Below, in pieces: positions 1 through 5,223 of a DNA stretch of 7,093 nt. A program made the translations under genes and the position numbers. The notes under the pieces are model-generated. The model worked only from the letters and a program-made list of their open reading frames with translations, was not told the DNA's origin and made no database searches. The stretch is from Aquificaceae bacterium (GTDB lineage: Bacteria > Aquificota > Aquificia > Aquificales > Aquificaceae): positions 1 to 7,093 of the forward strand of contig WFPT01000022.1 of NCBI GenBank assembly GCA_015487365.1, written 5' to 3'. Each line of letters opens with the position of its first letter. Within the stretch, counting starts at the first letter, position 1.

Positions 1-629
1 ACATAGAGGGGATAAACTTTAAGGAGCTTTTTAGTGACCTAAGGGTGGTGGTGGGAAACGACGTAAACGTTGGGGCCTACGGGGAGTGGTATTACAACTT
101 TAAGGATTACAAGTTTATGGTTATGCTGGCCCTTGGGACGGGTTTAGGGGCGGGACTGATTTTAAACGGTAAGATTTACGAGGGGGTCTGCGGGAGTGCC
201 ATGGAGGTAGGGCACCACATCTTGAAGGTAGGGGGTGAGCTGTGTAACTGCGGTAGGAGAGGTTGTGCGGAAGCATACCTATCCTCCTACGGCCTTGAAA
301 GGGAATACTTTAAGAGGACGGGGAGGAAGTTACCGGTAAAGGATATAACCAAAAGGATGTTGGAGGGTGAGGAGGAGGCCCTGGAAGTTTTTAAAAACTT
401 TAAAGAGCTTTTAAAGGTATGCGTTATGAACGTAATACATCTTTTAAATCCAGACCTCTTGGTTTTAGGGGGTGGCCTTTTAAAGGACCTTAAACCCCTC
501 CTGCTGGGCTTTGAAGGGGAGGCCCTAGAAATGGTTGAAAACCTTCCCCGCTCCTGCACCAAGGTGGTTATAAGTCCCTCCGACGAGTTTTTTGTAGCGA
601 GGGGGGCCCTTGCCCTCGTTATGGGTTAA
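1..629 (+). CDS. ROK-family sugar kinase (glucokinase-like), 5' end missing
   Basis: This is the C-terminal part of an ATP-dependent sugar kinase of the ROK family. The reading frame (first codon at base 3) is open to the left edge, so the true start is outside the window; the GTG at 45 is internal. Seen: GNDVNV, where the Asp at 60-62 is the expected catalytic base; the glycine-rich LGTGLGAGL phosphate-binding signature at about 132-158; ExGH at 204-215; and the ROK zinc motif CxCGxxGCxE, with Cys codons at 243, 249 and 264. The N-terminal DxGGT ATP-binding motif lies upstream and is not visible. In the family, the ExGH Glu and His contact sugar and zinc. Sugar specificity (glucose, fructose, N-acetylhexosamine) cannot be decided from this part. 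The enzyme is expected to be cytosolic. The stop lies 11 bases before nuoE, and its last bases belong to a possible promoter hexamer for that gene. Confidence 0.88.
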   Translation, partial: IEGINFKELFSDLRVVVGNDVNVGAYGEWYYNFKDYKFMVMLALGTGLGAGLILNGKIYEGVCGSAMEVGHHILKVGGELCNCGRRGCAEAYLSSYGLEREYFKRTGRKLPVKDITKRMLEGEEEALEVFKNFKELLKVCVMNVIHLLNPDLLVLGGGLLKDLKPLLLGFEGEALEMVENLPRSCTKVVISPSDEFFVARGALALVMG

Positions 630-632
630 AAT
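627..632 (+). promoter_or_regulatory. Putative -10 hexamer TAAAAT for nuoE
   Basis: TAAAAT begins on the TAA stop of the kinase gene and ends 8 bases before the nuoE ATG at 641. No AGGAG-like ribosome site lies in the 11-base gap. The spacing would put transcription start at or next to the ATG, as in leaderless mRNAs. No clear TTGACA -35 was found. It is supported mainly because the same arrangement precedes three other starts in the window; a chance match in an A/T-rich gap is possible. Confidence 0.35.
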
Positions 633-640
633 ACTTAGCT

Positions 641-1108
641 ATGGTAATTGAAGAAAGCCTTAGAAAAAAGTTAGAGGAGCACATAAACTACTTCCCCAGG
701 AGGGAGCAGGCAATCCTCTTATGTCTTCACGAGATTCAGAACCACTACGGCTACGTTCCAAGGGAAGTTTTACCCGAGCTTTCAAAGCTTTTAGGAGTTC
801 CCCTAAACAGGGTTGAAGGGGTTTTGGCCTTTTACGATATGTTTGACGACAAGGAGCCCGCAAGGCATAGGATAAGGGTTTGCACGAGTATAGTTTGCCA
901 CTTCTTGGAAAAGGACAAACTCTTAAAGGCCCTTGAAAGAATCTTAGGTGTAAGACTGGGTGAAAGGACCAAAGACGGTAGGTTTAAACTAATTGGGGTT
1001 CAGTGCATAGGGGCTTGCTCGGAGGCACCCGTGTTTATGATAGATGAGGATACTTACCGCTTTGAGGGGGAGGAGAAGTTAAAGGAAATACTAAGTAAGT
1101 ATCTCTAA
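641..1108 (+). CDS. nuoE: NADH:quinone oxidoreductase subunit E (24-kDa [2Fe-2S] protein)
   Basis: NuoE is a peripheral-arm subunit of respiratory complex I. It carries the N1a [2Fe-2S] cluster and docks on NuoF, the NADH/FMN subunit, on the cytoplasmic side. Seen: 155 aa, usual for compact bacterial NuoE; an N-terminal helical part containing LHEIQNHYGYVP and the VEGVLAFYDMF segment typical of the family (about residues 28-68); then a thioredoxin-like ferredoxin domain with four cluster cysteines, CTSIVC (C-x4-C, about 81-86) and QCIGAC (C-x3-C, about 121-126). The same fold occurs in HoxE and in NAD-reducing hydrogenase or formate dehydrogenase subunits, so a non-complex-I role is possible. 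The usual partner nuoF is not adjacent: the gene ends tail to tail with nadC. There is no Shine-Dalgarno; the ATG at 641 is chosen because the family N-terminus begins there. Identity is well supported; assignment to complex I is likely. Confidence 0.93.
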   Translation: MVIEESLRKKLEEHINYFPRREQAILLCLHEIQNHYGYVPREVLPELSKLLGVPLNRVEGVLAFYDMFDDKEPARHRIRVCTSIVCHFLEKDKLLKALERILGVRLGERTKDGRFKLIGVQCIGACSEAPVFMIDEDTYRFEGEEKLKEILSKYL

Positions 1109-1903
1109 GCTCAAATCAACCGCTATCGGATTCTTAGTAAGGGCACCTACCGATATAAAATCTACCCCCTTTATGGCGTAGTCCCTTACGTTGTTAAGGT
1201 TTATTCCTCCTGAAACCTCTATTAGGAATTCCCCTTTTTTAGAAACCGCCTCTTTAACCTCCTGGGGTGAGAAGTTGTCAAGCATAACTACATCTATCCC
1301 CTTAAACTTTAAAACTTCTTCATACTCTTTAAGGTTTTCCACTTCCACCTCCACCTTGGCCCAGTAAGGTTTTGACCTTAAAACTTTCCTAAGGGCTTGC
1401 TCTATACCACCAAAAATCCTTTTGTGGTTGTCCTTTATTAAAATCATCTGGGACAGGTCGTAGCGGTGGTTTTCCCCTCCACCAACTCTGACCGCATACT
1501 TTTCAAAGAACCTAAGGCCGGGCGTAGTCTTTCTCGTATCCAAAATCTTTACCCCCGTCCCCTTAACCCTTTCCACGAAGAGCTTGGTGGTGTAGGCAAC
1601 CGAGCACATCCTACTCAAAAGGTTTAAAAAGACCCTTTCACCCGAAAGTATAACCTTACCTTCACCCTCTATCTGGGCTATAACTTCCCCTCTTTTAAAA
1701 CTTTCCCCTTCCCCCTTTAAGGCCTTAACCTCAGCACCCCCCAGAAGGTTAAAAACCTTTGAGCAGAGCCCTAAACCCGCTAAAACACCCTCAGAGTTTG
1801 CAACAACTATTGCCCTTACCCACCTTTTGGGAAGGAGCTCAGAGCTTACGTCCTCCCAGGGTATGTCCTCCCTTAAAAAGAGCTTTAAGCTTTCTTCTAA
1901 CAT
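1091..1903 (-). CDS. nadC: Nicotinate-nucleotide pyrophosphorylase (quinolinate phosphoribosyltransferase)
   Basis: NadC converts quinolinate and PRPP to nicotinate mononucleotide, CO2 and PPi, in the de novo NAD pathway after NadA/NadB; it is cytosolic and usually dimeric or hexameric. Seen in 270 aa (normal length): N-terminal FLREDIPWEDVS, matching the family's EDxxxGDxT opening; GER plus LNLLSRMCSVA (about 88-103); the hallmark DTRKTTPG at 122-129 followed by EKYAV; GGGENHR at 141-147; LIKDNH at 155-160; EVEVEN at 185-190; MLDN at 207-210; and EVSGGI and SVGALTK in the phosphate-binding C-terminal barrel. ModD is the main lookalike, but the complete NHR and KDNH motifs favour NadC. The ATG overlaps the end of the upstream reductase gene by 7 bases without a clear ribosome site, suggesting coupled translation. 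It is the last gene of the minus-strand run, and its 3' end overlaps nuoE by 18 bases. Confidence 0.95.
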   Translation of the reverse strand: MLEESLKLFLREDIPWEDVSSELLPKRWVRAIVVANSEGVLAGLGLCSKVFNLLGGAEVKALKGEGESFKRGEVIAQIEGEGKVILSGERVFLNLLSRMCSVAYTTKLFVERVKGTGVKILDTRKTTPGLRFFEKYAVRVGGGENHRYDLSQMILIKDNHKRIFGGIEQALRKVLRSKPYWAKVEVEVENLKEYEEVLKFKGIDVVMLDNFSPQEVKEAVSKKGEFLIEVSGGINLNNVRDYAIKGVDFISVGALTKNPIAVDLSLEILT

Positions 1904-2754
1904 TTTAGGTAATCTAAGAACTTTGAAATTACGCTAAAATCTTTATCTCCCAACCCTAAACTCCTTAAAATACCGTAGGCCTCCTTTACAACGGGTAGCG
2001 TAAGGGAAAAACCCTTTAAGGCCATTAGGAGGTCTTGAAGGTAGTGTAAATCTTTGTAGATTAAATCTACGGAAAAGTGGGTTGAAAAGTCTTCCCTCCT
2101 TATCTTATCCTTTTTCGCCTCCAAAATTAGGGATTTCCCTGCCCCATCCTCTAAGACCTTAATCAGGAGCTCCTTGTCAAAACCAGCCCTTAAACCTATC
2201 CCTATGGCCTCACCTAAGACCGCCATAAAGCCACCCAGGACTAAGTTGTTTATAAGTTTTAACTCGCTCGCCCTACCAACCTCCCCTAGGTAGTAAATGC
2301 TTTTACAAAACTTTTTAAAGAGCCATTCCTTCTCCTTAAAGACTTTCTCCTCCCCCGAGACCAAGACGGTCAGTTGTCCCTTTCTTGCAGGTAGGACGCT
2401 CCCCAAAACGGGAGCTTCCAAGTAGTGGGCCCCCAACTTTTTTAACTCCTCAAAGGCCCTCTTAGTGTAGGAGGGGTGGTTGGTGGTCATATCTATTATA
2501 ACCTTACCCTTTAAGTTACCCCTATTTAGTTTCCCAAAGATTACTTCTTCACTGGCGTAGCTGTCAAAGACCATAATAAAGAGGGTTTCTACTTCTTTTA
2601 GCAGTTCCTGGGGCTCTTTTACGTAGTCAAAACCTAACTCCTTCGCTTTACTTAAAGTTCTGTTCCAAACCAAAAGCTCAACCCCTTCCCCTTTAAGCCT
2701 CTTTGCTATTTCCCTCCCCAGAGTCCCAAGGCCTATGAAACCTACCCTTGGCAT
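1897..2754 (-). CDS. NAD(P)-dependent beta-hydroxyacid dehydrogenase (3-hydroxyisobutyrate dehydrogenase family)
   Basis: This is a member of the 3-hydroxyisobutyrate / 6-phosphogluconate dehydrogenase-like family, which interconverts short beta-hydroxyacids and semialdehydes or reduces glyoxylate or succinic semialdehyde. Seen in 285 aa (normal length): N-terminal Rossmann motif GFIGLGTLG (residues 5-13); VWNRT at 29-33, whose Asn-Arg-Thr at the end of strand 2 usually indicates NADP(H); substrate-loop APVLGS at 114-119 with a following GQLTVLVSG; the conserved Lys166 in ELKLINN, expected catalytic residue; and KD at 234-235 in the all-helical C-terminal domain. The family's usual DAPVSGG loop is altered to EAPVLGS. 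The natural substrate cannot be read from the sequence; a glyoxylate/succinic semialdehyde reductase-type role is one option. It lies between the iron-sulfur gene (11 bases upstream) and nadC (7-base overlap), so it is probably in the same operon. No Shine-Dalgarno is present; a TAAAAT box precedes the ATG. Confidence 0.87.
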   Translation of the reverse strand: MPRVGFIGLGTLGREIAKRLKGEGVELLVWNRTLSKAKELGFDYVKEPQELLKEVETLFIMVFDSYASEEVIFGKLNRGNLKGKVIIDMTTNHPSYTKRAFEELKKLGAHYLEAPVLGSVLPARKGQLTVLVSGEEKVFKEKEWLFKKFCKSIYYLGEVGRASELKLINNLVLGGFMAVLGEAIGIGLRAGFDKELLIKVLEDGAGKSLILEAKKDKIRREDFSTHFSVDLIYKDLHYLQDLLMALKGFSLTLPVVKEAYGILRSLGLGDKDFSVISKFLDYLKC

Positions 2755-2762
2755 AGGCTATT

Positions 2763-2768
2763 ATTTTA
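2763..2768 (-). promoter_or_regulatory. Putative -10 hexamer TAAAAT before the hydroxyacid dehydrogenase gene
   Basis: Read on the minus strand, TAAAAT begins on the TAA stop of the iron-sulfur gene and ends 8 bases before the ATG at 2754, the same geometry as in front of nuoE. The 11-base gap has no ribosome-binding sequence. It could be an internal promoter giving a leaderless transcript for the reductase and nadC. It could also be a fortuitous TAA stop followed by A/T-rich bases. Confidence 0.3.
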
Positions 2769-3431
2769 ACCTTCTGAAAACAGCTCCCTTATGAGGTCCG
2801 CGGGTTTTACCTCCTTTGGACATACGTTGTTGCACTTGTTGCAAGAAAGGCAGAAGAATAGCTTTCCCTCTAAGGCTAAATTTAGTTTCCTATCCTTTTC
2901 TTTATCTCTTCTGTCCTTAAAGAAGCGATGAAGCTTTGCAAAGAAGAGGGGGCCCAGGTATTTTTCGTCCCTTATCTGGGGGCAGTAGGATTGGCAGGCG
3001 TTACAGAGGATGCAATCGCTACCAAAGGAAATTTCCTTAACCTCCTGGGGCCTTAGGGGGATGTTTTCCCTTAGGGGCTCTAAGTGGAGTTTTAACTCCT
3101 TCATAAGCTTAAAGGTCCTTTCGTGCTCGCACACCAAATCCTTTATAACCTTAAAGTTTCTTAGGGGAGTTAAGATTACCTCCTTAAAAGAATAAAGGTA
3201 ATCCTTGGCCCTCTCCTTACAGATTAGCTTGGGAAAGCCGTTTACTTCAACCGCACAGGTTCCACATATACCCGCCCTGCAAAACTGTCTAAAACTTAAA
3301 GTCTCATCCTCTTCCTTAACTTTTTGGAGTAAGGATAGGAGGGTATCCCCTTCTTCAACTTCAACCTTGTAGGTTTTAAACTCCCCTTCCCTTCCGTTTC
3401 CCCTAAAAATTTTTAGTTTTAAGGTCTTCAT
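2766..3431 (-). CDS. SdhB/FrdB-like iron-sulfur subunit (succinate dehydrogenase/fumarate reductase family)
   Basis: This is an electron-transfer subunit of the succinate dehydrogenase/fumarate reductase iron-sulfur family, which passes electrons between a flavoprotein and quinone or another acceptor. Seen in 221 aa, slightly short for the family: an N-terminal plant-type ferredoxin domain with CRAGICGTC plus C71 (Cys 51, 56, 59, 71; [2Fe-2S]); a VIKDLV segment typical of the family; then a helical domain with CILCNACQSYCP (Cys 140, 143, 146, 150) and CLSCNKCNNVCP (Cys 194, 197, 200, 204). Classical SdhB/FrdB has a non-cysteine at the 197 position and binds [3Fe-4S]; here the motif is a full four-cysteine set, predicting a second [4Fe-4S] cluster as in atypical (type E-like, HdrC/TfrB-like) enzymes. 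No transmembrane segment is seen. The ATG overlaps the nuoCD stop by 4 bases (ATGA); an AGGGG about 10 bases upstream may help. No flavoprotein (SdhA/FrdA) or membrane anchor gene is nearby, so the partner and reaction are unknown. Confidence 0.88.
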   Translation of the reverse strand: MKTLKLKIFRGNGREGEFKTYKVEVEEGDTLLSLLQKVKEEDETLSFRQFCRAGICGTCAVEVNGFPKLICKERAKDYLYSFKEVILTPLRNFKVIKDLVCEHERTFKLMKELKLHLEPLRENIPLRPQEVKEISFGSDCILCNACQSYCPQIRDEKYLGPLFFAKLHRFFKDRRDKEKDRKLNLALEGKLFFCLSCNKCNNVCPKEVKPADLIRELFSEG

Positions 3432-5200
3432 CGGTCCGTTTCCCCTACTACCGGGTCTATGCTGGCCAAGATGGTTACCGCATCCGCTATATACCTCCCC
3501 TCCATCAGTTTTGGGAAGGCGCTTAGGTTGTAAAAGGAGGGAGGTCTAACCTTTACCCTGTAAGGCTTTATATCACCCAAGGAGTATATGTAAAAGCCAA
3601 GCTCTCCCCTTGGATTTTCCCCCGAAGAGTATATGTCCCCCTCAAAGACCTTTAAACCTATTCCGTCCAAGGAAAGTTTTAGTTTTTTGTCTTCAACTTC
3701 TATAAAGAAGGGCTCCCCCTTCATCTTCTCCAATTTATCTAAGCACTGTTCAATTATCCTGACGCTCTGCCTCATCTCCTCTAACCTTACTAAATACCTA
3801 TCGTAGCAGTCCCCCACCTCCCCTACGGGAACGTCAAATTCTACCTCCGGGTATGCATCGTAGGGCTCAAACTTTCTAACATCGTAAGGTATTCCAGAGC
3901 CCCTTATTATGGGCCCAGTCAGTCCAAAGTAGTATGCATCCTCTTCGCTTATAACTCCCACCTCTTTGTTTCTCCTCAGCCATACCCTGTTTCTGGTCAA
4001 AATCTTTTCCCAGTCCGAAAGCTCCTCCAAGAACTTTTTGGTGAAGGCCCTTATAACTTCAAAGCTACCCTCGGGTAGGTCCATCCTCACCCCACCTATC
4101 CTCGGGAAGGATATGGTTAGCCTTGCCCCCGTAATACCCTCCAATATATCCATTATCTTCTCCCTCTCCTTAAAGGCGTAGAGGAATATGGTTATGGCCC
4201 CCAAGTCCAAGGCGTAGGTCCCAAGCCACAGGAGGTGGGAGTTTATCCTTTGTAGCTCCGAAAGCATAGTCCTTATAAACTTTGCCTTAGGTGGGACCTT
4301 ATCCTCTATACCCAAAAGCCTTTCTACCGCAACCACCCAACTCTGATTAGAGCAAAGGGCGGATAGGTAGTCCATCCTGTCCGTATAGACCAAAAATTGG
4401 TTGTACATTTCGTTCTCCGCGAGCTTTTCAACCCCCCTGTGGAGCTGACCCAAGATTACGTCGCACTGGACTATCCTTTCACCTTCTAAATCAAACAAAA
4501 ACCACATTGTCCCGTGGGTCCCCGGGTGCAAGGGGCCCCAGTTTAAAACTATTTGGGCCTTCTTTTTAAGTCTCCTCTTTTGGGTTATTTCTAAATCCTT
4601 TAAGGTGGGAACGTAGGTGTGTTTCCTGCTGTAATTCATAAGGCCTTCCAAGTTATCCTTAAAGATTACCTCGTTTAAGGAAGGTAGGTTTTCCGTCTCA
4701 TAACCCTCCAAGGGGAAGTCCTTCCTTAGGGGAAAGTGGGGGTAAGTTTCCCACAAAAAGGCCCTAACTAAGTTCTCGTGCCCCTCATACTTTATACCAA
4801 ACATATCATAACATTCCCTCTCCGCCCACTTCCCCGCATACCACAGCTTTTCAACGGAGGGTAAAACCCCGTCCGTTCTGGTTCTTACCAAAACCCTCTT
4901 CTTTTCATAAACGTTGTAGAGGAGGTAGAAGGCCTGAAACCTACTCTTCCTGTCCTCCGGGAAGGCTAAAAGGTTTTCTTTAACCGCAAGCCTGTAAAGC
5001 TTTTCCTTGTTTAGGACTTCCAAAAGGTCTATCACCGAATGGTCCAAAAAGAGCTTGTAGTTTAAACCCTTTAAGTCTTTAAGGAGATTCAGGAGGTTGT
5101 CCCTGTCTATTTCCAACGAGAAGGTCCCCTTACCCTTTACGAATTTTAAACTTTTATACTTTTTCTTTAATATCTGAAAGTCCTCCTCCTTAGCCCACAT
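3428..5200 (-). CDS. nuoCD: NADH:quinone oxidoreductase, fused C and D subunits
   Basis: This is a fused 30-kDa plus 49-kDa subunit of complex I, which forms the connecting part of the peripheral arm and much of the quinone cavity with NuoB. Seen in 590 aa: a NuoC domain (about 1-165) ending in ERECYDMFGIKYEGHENL and FPLRKDFPLEGYE, the 30-kDa signature; a basic linker (about 166-212); and a NuoD domain (about 215-590). NuoD opens with GPLHPGTHG (His225, His229), then LHRGVEKLAE, YTDRMDYLS (Tyr278) and the C-terminal SIDPVVGETDR. In characterised complex I the first His and the Tyr contact the quinone head group. The nickel-binding CxxC pairs of [NiFe]-hydrogenase large subunits are absent, so this is not a HycE-type hydrogenase. 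It is first in the minus-strand run, overlapping the iron-sulfur gene by 4 bases; nuoA, nuoB and membrane-subunit genes are not in the window. The ATG at 5200 fits the NuoC start and lies 23 bases from proA, with no Shine-Dalgarno. Confidence 0.95.
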   Translation of the reverse strand: MWAKEEDFQILKKKYKSLKFVKGKGTFSLEIDRDNLLNLLKDLKGLNYKLFLDHSVIDLLEVLNKEKLYRLAVKENLLAFPEDRKSRFQAFYLLYNVYEKKRVLVRTRTDGVLPSVEKLWYAGKWAERECYDMFGIKYEGHENLVRAFLWETYPHFPLRKDFPLEGYETENLPSLNEVIFKDNLEGLMNYSRKHTYVPTLKDLEITQKRRLKKKAQIVLNWGPLHPGTHGTMWFLFDLEGERIVQCDVILGQLHRGVEKLAENEMYNQFLVYTDRMDYLSALCSNQSWVVAVERLLGIEDKVPPKAKFIRTMLSELQRINSHLLWLGTYALDLGAITIFLYAFKEREKIMDILEGITGARLTISFPRIGGVRMDLPEGSFEVIRAFTKKFLEELSDWEKILTRNRVWLRRNKEVGVISEEDAYYFGLTGPIIRGSGIPYDVRKFEPYDAYPEVEFDVPVGEVGDCYDRYLVRLEEMRQSVRIIEQCLDKLEKMKGEPFFIEVEDKKLKLSLDGIGLKVFEGDIYSSGENPRGELGFYIYSLGDIKPYRVKVRPPSFYNLSAFPKLMEGRYIADAVTILASIDPVVGETDR

Positions 5201-5206
5201 AGGAAT

Positions 5207-5212
5207 ATTTTA
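5207..5212 (-). promoter_or_regulatory. Putative -10 hexamer TAAAAT for nuoCD
   Basis: On the minus strand TAAAAT occupies -12 to -7 counted from the A of the nuoCD ATG at 5200, the classical -10 position if transcription starts at the start codon. The 6 bases between box and ATG hold no ribosome site. A -35 element would lie inside the proA coding sequence; no convincing TTGACA is seen there. The box shares 5211-5212 with the plus-strand box. Confidence 0.42.
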
Positions 5213-5216
5213 AAAT
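5211..5216 (+). promoter_or_regulatory. Putative -10 hexamer TAAAAT for proA
   Basis: TAAAAT lies 7 bases before the proA ATG at 5224 (-13 to -8), with no Shine-Dalgarno between, which fits a leaderless proA transcript. A -35 element would fall inside the start of nuoCD, where no clear consensus is seen. It overlaps the opposite-strand box by two bases, so RNA polymerase could probably not occupy both at once. Confidence 0.42.
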
Positions 5217-5223
5217 ATAACCT

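Larger units (their letters stand above)
5205..5218. repeat. Perfect 14-bp palindrome in the divergent nuoCD/proA gap
   Basis: ATATTTTAAAATAT reads the same on both strands and occupies most of the 23-base gap. It is flanked by CATAGG at 5198-5203 and CCTATG at 5221-5226, which are reverse complements of each other and include the two start codons; their axis is offset by half a base from that of the inner palindrome. The palindrome contains the two overlapping TAAAAT boxes. It could simply be two promoters back to back, or also a site for a dimeric regulator. Confidence 0.7.

Noticed and set aside
45..47. GTG at 45 as the start of the sugar kinase
   Set aside because: The same frame is open to the left edge and encodes family-like sequence before it, and the protein would lack the essential ATP-binding N-terminal half.
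287..863. Minus-strand open frames opposite the kinase and nuoE
   Set aside because: Both are opposite well-supported genes, show no recognisable motif and have no start signals of their own.
3428..5200. NuoCD as the large subunit of a group 4 [NiFe]-hydrogenase (HycE-like)
   Set aside because: The fold and C-D fusion are shared, but the N- and C-terminal CxxC nickel-ligand pairs are absent. HPGTHG and the DPVVGETDR ending are those of NuoD.
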